NCBI GenBank assembly: GCA_044222225.1
Contig: JBGANR010000011.1
Coordinates: 81,732-145,731 of the forward strand
From: JBGANR01 sp044222225
GTDB taxonomy: Bacteria; Actinomycetota; Actinomycetes; Mycobacteriales; Mycobacteriaceae
Reading direction: 5' to 3'
DNA: 64,000 nucleotides
Made by a program: the position numbers and the translations under genes. Each line of letters opens with the position of its first letter. Within the stretch, counting starts at the first letter, position 1. Positions 16,082 through 27,317 of this stretch are shown here, one piece after another. Below the pieces are notes generated by a model, which had not been told where the DNA came from, ran no database searches, and was given only the letters and a program-made list of their open reading frames with translations.

Positions 16082-19000
16082 TCAGTTCGGGCTCGACTCC
16101 GTGCCCGATTCCACGACGACCAGCAGATCGCCGCCCTCCACCTGCGCCACCTTGCCGATGGCCAGCCGGGCGACCGTGCCGCCGCGCGGCGTCGTGATGG
16201 CCGCCTCCATCTTCATCGCCTCGATGGTGGCCACCGTGTCACCGGCCTTGACCTCGTCGCCCTCGGAGACCGACAGCGTCACCACACCGGCGAACGGTGC
16301 CGCGACATGGCGGGAATCGCTCTTGTCCGCCTTCTCCGCGACGGGCGCCTCGGACGCCACCGAGGTGTCGCGCACCGAGATGGTGCGCATCATGCCGTTG
16401 AGCTGGAACATCACGGTGCGCATGCCGCGTTCGTCGGGCTCGGAGATGGCCTCGAGCTTGATGAGCAGCTCGACGCCCTTGGCCAGCTTGACCGACTGCT
16501 CCTCGCCTTGGCGCAGCCCGTAGAGGAACTGCCCCGTCGAGAGCAGCGAGGTGTCGCCGTACTTCTCCAGGTGCGCCTCGTACTCACGCGTCGGCGCCGG
16601 GAAGAGCAGCCGGTTGAGCGCCCGCTGCCGCTGCTGCGACGTCCCGTCGAGCTCCGCCTCGTCGGCGGCGGTGAGCGGCGTCTCGACGCGCGCCGCCGCG
16701 CGGCCCTCCAGGGCGCGCGTCCGGAACGGCTCGGGCCAGCCGCCGGCCGGCGTGCCGAGCTCGCCGCGCAGGAACCCGATGACCGAATCGGGGATGTCGT
16801 AACGCCCCGGATCGGCGGCGAACTCGTCGACCGCGACGCCGGAGCCGACGAGGCTGAGCGCGAGGTCGCCGACCACCTTCGACGACGGCGTCACCTTGAT
16901 GAGCCGGCCGAGCAGCCGATCGGCCTCGGCGTATCGCGCCTCGACCTCCTCGAAGCGATCGCCGAGCCCGAGCGCGATCGCCTGCTGCCGCAGGTTGGAG
17001 AGCTGCCCGCCCGGGATCTCGTGCGTGTAGACGCGGCCCGTCGGCCCGGCCAGGCCCGATTCGAACGGCGAGTAGACGCGGCGCACGGCCTCCCAGTACG
17101 GCTCGAGGTCGCACACGGCGTCCAAGCGCAGGCCCGTGTCTCGCTCGCCGTACGCCGCCGCGGCGACGATGGCCGAGAGCGACGGCTGGCTGGTCGTGCC
17201 CGCCATCGGCGCGCTCGCCCCGTCGACGGCGTCGACGCCCGCCTGCCAGGCCGCGAGGTACGTCGCGAGCTGGCCGCCCGGGGTGTCGTGCGTGTGCAGG
17301 TGCACGGGCAGGTCGAACTCGCGACGCAGCGCGGTGACGAGCGTCGTCGCGGCCGGAACGCGGAGCAGGCCGGCCATGTCCTTGATCGCCAGGATGTGCG
17401 CGCCCGCCGCGACGATCTCCTCGGCCAGCCGCAGGTAGTAGTCGAGCGTGTAGAGCGTCTCGTTCGGGTTCGAGAGATCGCCGGTGTAGCTGAGCGCCAC
17501 CTCGGCGACGGCCGTACCCGTCTCGCGGACGGCGTCGATGGCCGGACGCATCTGGTCGACGTTGTTGAGGGCGTCGAAGATGCGGAAGATGTCGATGCCG
17601 CCCGCCGTCGCCTCCCGGACGAACGAGCGCGTGACCTTCTCCGGATACGGCGTGTAGCCGACGGTGTTGCGGCCGCGCAGCAGCATCTGCAGGCAGATGT
17701 TCGGCACGGCCTCACGCAGCGCGGACAGCCGATCCCACGGTCCCTCGTGCAGGAACCGCAGCGCGACGTCGTACGTCGCCCCGCCCCACGCCTCGATGGA
17801 CAGCAACTCCGGCGTCATGCGGGCGACGTGCCCGGCGACGGCGACCAGGCTACCCGTCCGGACGCGCGTCGCGAGCAGCGACTGGTGGGCGTCGCGGAAC
17901 GTCGTGTCGGTGACGGCCACCGCCTTCTGCTCCCGCAGGGCTTTGGCGAAGCCCTCGGGGCCGAGCTCGAGCAGTCGCTGCCGCGAGCCGGGGGGCGGCG
18001 GCGTCGTGAGATCGATGGCGGGCAGCTTCTCGCTCGCCGCGATCTCGGTGGGACGCCCGCCGTGCGGCTTGTTGACGGTGACGTCGGCGAGATAGGTGAG
18101 GATCTTCGTCGCCCGGTCCGCCGAGTGCCGCTGCGTCAGCAGGTGCGGACGCTCCTCGATGAACGACGTCGTCACCCGGCCGGCGCGGAAATCCGGATCG
18201 TCGAGCACGGCCTGCAGGAACGGGATGTTGGTGGAGACGCCGCGGATGCGGAACTCCGTCACGGCCCGCCGGGCGCGCGTGACGGCCGCCTCGAAGGTGC
18301 GAGCGCGGCACGTCAGCTTGACGAGCATCGAGTCGAAATGGCCCGTGACCTCGGCACCGAGGTTCGCCGAGCCGTCGAGCCGCACGCCGGCGCCGCCCGG
18401 CGACCGGTAGGCGGTGATGCGGCCGGTGTCGGGGCGGAAGCCGTTCGCGGGATCCTCGGTGGTGATGCGGCACTGCAACGCGGCACCGCGCAGCGTGATG
18501 GATTCCTGCGTCAGGCCGAGATCGGCGAGCGTCTCGCCGGCGGCGATGCGCAGCTGAGCCTGGACGAGGTCGACGTCCGTCACCTCCTCGGTGACGGTGT
18601 GCTCCACCTGGATCCGCGGGTTCATCTCGATGAACACTTGCTTGCCGCGGGTGTCGAGCAGGAACTCGACGGTGCCGGCGCAGGTGTAGCCGATGCTCCT
18701 GGCGAAGGCGACGGCGTCGGCGCAGATACGGTCGCGCAGCTCGGGATCGAGGTTCGGCGCGGGCGCGATCTCGATGACCTTCTGGTGCCGGCGCTGCAGC
18801 GAGCAGTCGCGCTCATAGAGATGGATGACCTCGCCGGAGGCGTCGCCGAGGATCTGCACCTCGATGTGCCGCGGGTCGACGACCGCCTGCTCGAGGAAGA
18901 CGGTCGCGTCACCGAAAGCCGATTCGGCCTCGCGGGCGGCGGCCTCGATCGATTCGCGCAGCTGCCCGCGCTCGGCGACCCGCCGCATGCCGCGGCCACC

Positions 19001-19489
19001 TCCGCCGGCGACGGCCTTGACGAAGACGGGGAACTCCATCTCCTCGGCGGCCGCGAGCAGCTCGTCGACATCGGCGGACGGCGCGGACGACGTCAGCACC
19101 GGGATCCCGGCTGCGCGTGCGGCGGCGACGGCCCTGGCCTTGTTGCCCGTCAGTTCCAGCACCGCGGGCGACGGACCGACGAAGGTGATGCCCTCGGCCG
19201 CGCACGCGGCGGCGAGTTCCGGGTTCTCGGAGAGGAACCCGTAGCCGGGGTAGACAGCGTCTGCGCCGGCCATCTTGGCTGCGGCGACGATCTCGTCGAC
19301 CGACAGATAGGCCTTGACGGGGTGCCCCTTCTCCCCGATCTGATAGCTCTCGTCCGCCTTCGAGCGATGGCCGGAGTTTCGGTCCTCGTACGGAAACACC
19401 GCGACGGTCCCGGCCCCGAGTTCATAGGCGGCACGCAGCGCGCGGATCGCGATCTCGCCGCGATTGGCGACCAGCACCTTGTTGAACAT
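16082..19489 (-). CDS. pyc: Pyruvate carboxylase
   Basis: A single 1135-residue chain with all domains: biotin carboxylase (1-about 455; VFVKAVAGGGGRGMRRV glycine loop, FIEMNPRIQVEHTVTE), carboxyltransferase (about 530-810; DTTFRDAHQSLLATRVR, HLHTHDTPGG), allosteric linker (about 860-1030), and biotinyl carrier (about 1055-1135) with EAMKME and the biotin-accepting lysine at residue 1093. It makes oxaloacetate from pyruvate and bicarbonate using ATP, an anaplerotic step. In the mycobacterial gene order it is not next to greA, so it belongs to the rearranged block. A GntR-type palindrome lies in its promoter region. Confidence 0.97.
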   Translation of the reverse strand: MFNKVLVANRGEIAIRALRAAYELGAGTVAVFPYEDRNSGHRSKADESYQIGEKGHPVKAYLSVDEIVAAAKMAGADAVYPGYGFLSENPELAAACAAEGITFVGPSPAVLELTGNKARAVAAARAAGIPVLTSSAPSADVDELLAAAEEMEFPVFVKAVAGGGGRGMRRVAERGQLRESIEAAAREAESAFGDATVFLEQAVVDPRHIEVQILGDASGEVIHLYERDCSLQRRHQKVIEIAPAPNLDPELRDRICADAVAFARSIGYTCAGTVEFLLDTRGKQVFIEMNPRIQVEHTVTEEVTDVDLVQAQLRIAAGETLADLGLTQESITLRGAALQCRITTEDPANGFRPDTGRITAYRSPGGAGVRLDGSANLGAEVTGHFDSMLVKLTCRARTFEAAVTRARRAVTEFRIRGVSTNIPFLQAVLDDPDFRAGRVTTSFIEERPHLLTQRHSADRATKILTYLADVTVNKPHGGRPTEIAASEKLPAIDLTTPPPPGSRQRLLELGPEGFAKALREQKAVAVTDTTFRDAHQSLLATRVRTGSLVAVAGHVARMTPELLSIEAWGGATYDVALRFLHEGPWDRLSALREAVPNICLQMLLRGRNTVGYTPYPEKVTRSFVREATAGGIDIFRIFDALNNVDQMRPAIDAVRETGTAVAEVALSYTGDLSNPNETLYTLDYYLRLAEEIVAAGAHILAIKDMAGLLRVPAATTLVTALRREFDLPVHLHTHDTPGGQLATYLAAWQAGVDAVDGASAPMAGTTSQPSLSAIVAAAAYGERDTGLRLDAVCDLEPYWEAVRRVYSPFESGLAGPTGRVYTHEIPGGQLSNLRQQAIALGLGDRFEEVEARYAEADRLLGRLIKVTPSSKVVGDLALSLVGSGVAVDEFAADPGRYDIPDSVIGFLRGELGTPAGGWPEPFRTRALEGRAAARVETPLTAADEAELDGTSQQRQRALNRLLFPAPTREYEAHLEKYGDTSLLSTGQFLYGLRQGEEQSVKLAKGVELLIKLEAISEPDERGMRTVMFQLNGMMRTISVRDTSVASEAPVAEKADKSDSRHVAAPFAGVVTLSVSEGDEVKAGDTVATIEAMKMEAAITTPRGGTVARLAIGKVAQVEGGDLLVVVESGTESSPN

Positions 19490-19545
19490 CCGAATCCCCT
19501 TGCGACGGGCCTGCGCGACAGGAAATACGCGCAGGAAAGCTGTAC

Positions 19546-19558
19546 ATTGTCAGACAAT
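19546..19558. promoter_or_regulatory. Palindromic operator upstream of pyc
   Basis: ATTGTCAGACAAT is a perfect 13-bp palindrome and fits TNGTNNNACNA, the consensus of FadR-subfamily GntR regulators. It lies 57 bases before the pyc start. This suggests control of pyc by a GntR regulator of carbon metabolism (LldR/PdhR type); no such regulator is in the window. Confidence 0.5.
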
Positions 19559-19628
19559 CATGGGTGCCCCTGCACACTAGGGATGCTTCCATGCAGCGTC
19601 AAGAGCCGCAGGCGTTGCGAGGAACCCG

Positions 19629-19973
19629 TCAGCCGTCGGAGGCGCGCCGGTTGATGACGGCCGTCAACGTCGCCGTCACGCGCGAGAGTTCGGCGGTCGT
19701 CTCCTGCTCCGTCGACCGACGCGCCGGCCGACGACCCGCATCCGGCATGAGCAGGACGGGTTCGATCTCCAGGGCCGCCGCGATCCGGTAGACGGTTTGC
19801 AGCGCCGGATCGGACGGCGACTCGCCACGACTGTTGAGGTTGCGCTCCAGATTCGAGATCTGATTGCGATGCAGCCCGGCGAGTTCGGCCAGACGCTCCT
19901 GCGTCAGCCCCCGAGCCTTCCGAACGGCCACCAAGCGGTTGGCGAACGAATCGCCGTACGTCACCCAGTCCAA
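19629..19973 (-). CDS. XRE-family HTH regulator
   Basis: A 114-residue protein. Residues about 9-70 form a lambda-repressor/Cro-like HTH (FANRLVAVRKARGLTQERL, LHRNQISNLERN) followed by QTVYRIAAALEIEPVLLMPD, as in single-domain XRE regulators. The tail (75-114) is helical. It is transcribed away from the helicase gene, with 273 bp of shared upstream DNA that includes a CACAC-N4-GTGTG-like site. It is the best local candidate for the regulator of the defence island, though this is inference. Alternatively it is an unrelated orphan. Confidence 0.8.
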   Translation of the reverse strand: MDWVTYGDSFANRLVAVRKARGLTQERLAELAGLHRNQISNLERNLNSRGESPSDPALQTVYRIAAALEIEPVLLMPDAGRRPARRSTEQETTAELSRVTATLTAVINRRASDG

Positions 19974-20216
19974 GGTGATGCATCCAGCTCGTCCCCGTCA
20001 CGCCCGAGATCGCCTGCCGGAACGGCGGTCTCGAGCCCGTCGAGGTTGACTCCACACGGCCGAGGCGGCGGCCTTCTCCGCCGGAACAGCCGCTGGCCAG
20101 AGGGCATGGAGCCGCGCCGACCGACGGTCCGACGGGCGTCCGTCGCGACGTTCCGACGCCGGAAATGAAGTCCACCACGCACTCCGGCACTCCCGGCGAC
20201 AGCGCCTAACCGGCCG

Positions 20217-20230
20217 ACCACTGCGGTGTG
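20217..20230. promoter_or_regulatory. Shared defence-island operator, copy 1 (helicase)
   Basis: ACCACTGCGGTGTG matches the CACAC-N4-GTGTG motif found before the methyltransferase and DUF499 genes (right half 5/5, left half 3/5). It ends 16 bases before the helicase GTG. A possible -10 (TAGACA, from 20232) follows directly. Confidence 0.5.
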
Positions 20231-20246
20231 TTAGACAATCGACGAC

Positions 20247-23591
<3,345 letters not shown>

Positions 23592-23628
23592 CACGGGTGT
23601 CACGGACGTGCGCCGCCCGAGGCCGCCA

Positions 23629-24027
23629 TCAACTCGCCAGCTGATGAGCCCGCTGATATGAGACACCGAGCACAGCACCGATGTCGCGGACAGGCACCCC
23701 AGCCGCCGACAGACCTGCAACCACCTGGCGCTGACGGTCCTCGATGCGCTGCCGAGCCGTGTCGATCTCCGCCCGGGCGGCTTCGATCTCGCGATGCACG
23801 GCAGTCAAGTCCATCCCATCGAGCACGGCTCGGACATCCAATGTGATCGCAGAAGGCTCCGCACCCGTCACGACGGCGATGTAGTCGCGGGCCTCGACCT
23901 CGATGTCGGCGAACCGGCGGGCCTGGGTGATCGCCTCCCCGACCAGACCGTTGGTGTCGTCGAGCTCAGGGAAACGAAGCATCCACCAGCGGTCGTCCCG
24001 GGTGACGTCGACGTGATACGTGGTCAT
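23629..24027 (-). CDS. hicB: HicB-like antitoxin with C-terminal HTH
   Basis: A 132-residue protein. The N terminus (MTTYHVDVTRDDRWWMLRFPEL, then GEAITQARRFADIEVEARDYIAVV) has the HicB partial RNase-H-like fold; the C terminus (VVAGLSAAGVPVRDIGAVLGVSYQRAHQL) is a helix-turn-helix. HicB proteins bind and inhibit HicA and repress the operon. The ATG overlaps the hicA stop (ATGA). The pair lies on the opposite strand between helicase and methyltransferase genes, so it was probably inserted into, or recruited by, the island. Confidence 0.75.
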   Translation of the reverse strand: MTTYHVDVTRDDRWWMLRFPELDDTNGLVGEAITQARRFADIEVEARDYIAVVTGAEPSAITLDVRAVLDGMDLTAVHREIEAARAEIDTARQRIEDRQRQVVAGLSAAGVPVRDIGAVLGVSYQRAHQLAS

Positions 24028-24239
24028 GGCTGGTCCTCTCGGCAGTCGCAAGCAGCGATCGTGCGAAGCACCGTGCGATGCACGCCGGGCGAGGTCGTCT
24101 TGTGCCCCTCCGCGATCGATACGACATGGCGACCGGACGGACACGACCACAGGGTGTGAGAGCCCTTGGCGTCACGTTTGGCGAAACCGGCGGTACGGAG
24201 CTTCCTGACGATGTCCCGCGTGGGAGCTGGTGCGATCAC
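24024..24239 (-). CDS. hicA: HicA-like mRNA interferase toxin
   Basis: About 71 residues with the double-stranded-RNA-binding-like HicA fold: TRDIVRKLRTAGF, then KGSHTLWSC with the catalytic histidine, and SPGVHRTVLRTI. HicA toxins cleave mRNA and are neutralised by HicB. The GTG at 24239 is preferred over a TTG at 24257 because a promoter (TTGACT, 18-bp spacer, TAGACT) on the minus strand ends about 7 bases before it, suggesting a leaderless mRNA. Toxin precedes antitoxin, the usual hicAB order. Confidence 0.8.
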   Translation of the reverse strand: MIAPAPTRDIVRKLRTAGFAKRDAKGSHTLWSCPSGRHVVSIAEGHKTTSPGVHRTVLRTIAACDCREDQP

Positions 24240-24257
24240 GAAGCCTAGTCTAATCAA

Positions 24258-24276
24258 TTGACTTAGAACAAGTCAA
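24258..24276. promoter_or_regulatory. hicAB operator
   Basis: TTGACTT-AGAAC-AAGTCAA is a perfect 7-bp inverted repeat with a 5-bp spacer, and a further TTGACT half-site lies at 24282-24287 on the plus strand. It overlaps the minus-strand -35 region of hicA, which suits autorepression by the HicB HTH. The motif differs from the CACAC-N4-GTGTG island operator, so the hic module has its own control. Confidence 0.7.
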
Positions 24277-24388
24277 CCAACTTGACTGAATATTCGCAGC
24301 GGCCAGCAGCTCCCGTCACCCAGGGCGAGGTTCATCAACACCCCGACCGGCACAGCAATTCGGGCGCGAGACAGAATCACAGACGACG

Positions 24389-24402
24389 CACACCGCAGTG
24401 TG
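24389..24402. promoter_or_regulatory. Shared defence-island operator, copy 2 (methyltransferase)
   Basis: CACACCGCAGTGTG has perfect CACAC/GTGTG arms around a 4-bp spacer. It lies 39 bases before the methyltransferase ATG and is followed by CATATT, a possible -10. Confidence 0.7.
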
Positions 24403-24441
24403 TCATATTGACGCATTCTGCCCGACAACGAAACGGAAACC

Positions 24442-27237
24442 ATGACCGAGCGCCGCAAGCTCATCGAGGTCGCGCTGCCGCTGGAGGCGATCAATCGCGA
24501 GTCCGCGCGGGAGAAGTCGATCCGGCACGGGCATCCATCGACGCTGCATCTGTGGTGGGCGCGCCGTCCGCTCGCCGCGGCGCGAGCGGTGCTGTTCGCG
24601 CAGCTCGTCGACGATCCGTCGTCGAACCCCGAGTTGTCCGAGGAAGAGGTGGCGCTGGAACGCAAGCGCTTGTTCACGTTGCTGGAGCGGCTCGTCGTCT
24701 GGGAGAACACGACCGACGAGGCGCTGCTGGAAGAGGCGCGCGCCGTCATCCGCGAGTCGTGTGGCGGGACGCCGCCGCCGGTACTCGACCCGTTCGCGGG
24801 CGGCGGCACGATTCCGCTCGAAGCGCAGCGACTCGGCCTGGAGGCACACGCCTCCGACCTCAACCCGGTCGCCGTTCTCATCAACAAAGCACTTATCGAG
24901 ATCCCACCGCGATTCGCGGGCCAGCCGCCGGTCTTTCCGGGGGCGGCCGAAGAACGACTCGGCGACTGGCCACGAGCCACCGGACTCGCTGAGGATGTCC
25001 GGCGCTATGGGAAATGGATGCGCGACGAGGCCGAAAAGCGTATCGGGCACCTCTATCCGAAGGCGACACTTTCGGACGGAAGTCAGGCGACGGTGATCGC
25101 TTGGATCTGGGCGCGGACGGTGACCTGCCCGAATCCGGGATGCGGAATCGAGATGCCGTTGGTCAGGTCGTGGTGGCTGGGTAAGAAAAAGGGCAAGGAA
25201 GCGTACGTCGTGCCACGCGTCTCCGATGGCCGCGTCAGCTATTCGATCGGGCATGATGTCGCGACCGCGCCGACTGCGAAGGAAGACGGGACCGTCGGGC
25301 GGACCGGGGCGCGTTGCATCGGCTGCGAGACGTCGGTGCCACTCACCTACGTTCGCGCCGAGGGAAAGGCCGGGCGGATTGGATCGCATCTCATCGCCAC
25401 CGTGGCCGAAGGAAGGCGCACACGCCACTATCTTGCACCAAACGACGTCATGCGAGATGCGGCCGATATCGTTCGGACAGAAACCCCGCCCGCCGGAATG
25501 ATTCCACTGCAGGCATTGAGCTTCCGCGTCAGGGCATACGGTTTCACCGAGTATTCCGATTTGTTCACCAATCGCCAACTCGCGGCACTCACAACGTTCA
25601 GCGATCTCGTCAGCGAAGCTCGGGAACGGGTGCTGACTGACGGACGCAGCACCGGGATACCCGAGGGTGACCGTCTCACCGAAGGCGGTGACGGAGCGGC
25701 CGGATATGCTGATGCCGTTGCCACTTACCTGGGCCTTGGATGTAGTCGCATGACTGATATACACAACGCCTTGGCGACGTGGTCGAGCAGCCGCGACCAG
25801 ACCCGCAATCTTTTCGCTCGACAGGCCATTCCCATGGCCTGGGACTTCGTCGAAGCCTGCCCCTTCGCGACGGCTTCCGGTTCACTGCATGTAGTTTGCG
25901 ACTCCATTGCAAACGCACTTCAAAGGGTCCCCGCACATAGGATGGGGCGGGCGATCAGCCGATCGGCAGAGAACTCCGAATTCGACGAAACCGCGGTATC
26001 GACCGATCCTCCGTACTATGACAACATCGGATACTCCGACCTCTCAGATTTCTTCTATGTATGGCTACGCCGGAGCTTGAAATCGATCCATCCAGACCTT
26101 TTTTCGACAATTCTCGTCCCTAAAGCCGAAGAGCTCGTGGCCAACCCATATCGCCACGGCGGGAAAGACGCGGCCCAGCAGTTCTTCCAGGAGGGCTTCG
26201 AGGCCGTATTCCAGCGCGCCCGATCGCACGCACTACCCGACTTCCCCATCACCGTCTACTACGCTTTCAAACAGCAGGAGTCGGCGCTCGGCGGCGAGTC
26301 GTCGACCGGCTGGGAGACTCTGTTGGAAGGCATGATCCGTTCCGGCTGGCAGATCACCGCCACTTGGCCGATGCGCAGCGAACGTTCCGGCCGCATGTTG
26401 TCCGTCGGCACTAATGCACTCGCGTCGTCAATCGTTCTCGCCCTTCGGCCCCGCCCCGACGACGCACCACGCACCGACCGCCGCGGATTCATCTCGGCGC
26501 TGCGACGTGAACTGCCCGTCAAACTCCGGGAGCTGCAGCAGGGGTCTATCGCGCCCGTCGACGTGCCGCAGGCCGTCATCGGTCCGGGGATGACGGTGTT
26601 CACCCGCTATTCCGGAGTGCTCGAGGACGACGGTTCGCGGATGAGCGTGCGCACGGCGTTGCAGCGCATCAACGCGATTCTCGACGAGGTGCTGAGCGAG
26701 CAGATCGGCGATTTCGGGGCGGGGGCTCGATTCGCGCTCGAATGGTTCCGGCAATACGGCTTCGGCCCGGGGTTGTTCGGCGATGCGGAGAGCATCGCAT
26801 GGTTCCGGCAATACGGCTTCGGCCCGGGGTTGTTCGGCGATGCGGAGAGCATCGCGAACGCGCGCGGCGTCTCCCTCGACGCGCTGCATCGCGCGGGCAT
26901 CCTCGTCAGCGGCGGCGGGCGGGTCAGGCTGCTCGCGCCGGCCGATCTGCCCACCGACTACGACCCGGCGACGGATCCGTCGATCGACGAGTGGGAGGTG
27001 GTGATGCACCTCGCCCGCACCATCGAGGACGGCGGCGTGCAGGCGGCCGCCGTGCTGCTCGGCAAGGTGCCACCGACCGTCGACCGCGACCTGTGCCGCG
27101 AGCTCGCGGGCCTGCTGTTCAAGCTCGCCGGCGATCGCAAGCTGACGGCCCACGCCGTCACGTTCAACACCCTCGGCGCGGCCTGGCACGACATCATCGC
27201 GGCGGCTCCGGACGCCACCGAGCAGCTCACCCTCTGA
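24442..27237 (+). CDS. DUF1156 DNA (adenine-N6 type) methyltransferase
   Basis: A 931-residue protein. The DUF1156 N terminus (RKLIEVALPLEAINRES, HPSTLHLWWARRPLAAARAV) is followed by the AdoMet motif DPFAGGGTIPLEA (116-128) and the catalytic motif DPPYYDN (522-528), the D/N/S-PPY signature of amino-methyltransferases. A zinc-knuckle-like region (CPNPGC, CIGC) lies in between. It should modify host DNA at a site recognised by the island, like DISARM DrmMI. A perfect 19-residue tandem duplication occupies 768-805. The central part is visibly less GC-rich than the rest, a sign of transfer. Confidence 0.9.
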   Translation: MTERRKLIEVALPLEAINRESAREKSIRHGHPSTLHLWWARRPLAAARAVLFAQLVDDPSSNPELSEEEVALERKRLFTLLERLVVWENTTDEALLEEARAVIRESCGGTPPPVLDPFAGGGTIPLEAQRLGLEAHASDLNPVAVLINKALIEIPPRFAGQPPVFPGAAEERLGDWPRATGLAEDVRRYGKWMRDEAEKRIGHLYPKATLSDGSQATVIAWIWARTVTCPNPGCGIEMPLVRSWWLGKKKGKEAYVVPRVSDGRVSYSIGHDVATAPTAKEDGTVGRTGARCIGCETSVPLTYVRAEGKAGRIGSHLIATVAEGRRTRHYLAPNDVMRDAADIVRTETPPAGMIPLQALSFRVRAYGFTEYSDLFTNRQLAALTTFSDLVSEARERVLTDGRSTGIPEGDRLTEGGDGAAGYADAVATYLGLGCSRMTDIHNALATWSSSRDQTRNLFARQAIPMAWDFVEACPFATASGSLHVVCDSIANALQRVPAHRMGRAISRSAENSEFDETAVSTDPPYYDNIGYSDLSDFFYVWLRRSLKSIHPDLFSTILVPKAEELVANPYRHGGKDAAQQFFQEGFEAVFQRARSHALPDFPITVYYAFKQQESALGGESSTGWETLLEGMIRSGWQITATWPMRSERSGRMLSVGTNALASSIVLALRPRPDDAPRTDRRGFISALRRELPVKLRELQQGSIAPVDVPQAVIGPGMTVFTRYSGVLEDDGSRMSVRTALQRINAILDEVLSEQIGDFGAGARFALEWFRQYGFGPGLFGDAESIAWFRQYGFGPGLFGDAESIANARGVSLDALHRAGILVSGGGRVRLLAPADLPTDYDPATDPSIDEWEVVMHLARTIEDGGVQAAAVLLGKVPPTVDRDLCRELAGLLFKLAGDRKLTAHAVTFNTLGAAWHDIIAAAPDATEQLTL
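26742..26855 (+). repeat. Perfect 57-bp in-frame tandem duplication in the methyltransferase
   Basis: Bases 26742-26798 and 26799-26855 are identical, encoding WFRQYGFGPGLFGDAESIA twice in a row. The length is a multiple of three, so the frame is kept. Identity without a single change points to a recent event, and such a repeat can expand or contract by slippage or recombination. Confidence 0.95.
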
Positions 27238-27289
27238 CGCCGAATCCGCCCTACCGAGCGATTCTGTCGGACACGTCGGCTATAACAGA

Positions 27290-27303
27290 CACACCACAGT
27301 GTG
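27290..27303. promoter_or_regulatory. Shared defence-island operator, copy 3 (DUF499 gene)
   Basis: CACACCACAGTGTG has perfect CACAC/GTGTG arms. A good -10 (TATAAC, 27281-27286) lies 3 bases upstream, so the site covers the likely transcription start; the ATG is 14 bases downstream. This layout fits repression. Confidence 0.75.
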
Positions 27304-27317
27304 AAAGAAGGTGACGC

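Noticed and set aside
16307..19654. Open frame of 1115 codons opposite pyruvate carboxylase
   Set aside because: Antisense shadow; low-complexity product, no ribosome site, while pyc is complete with all motifs.
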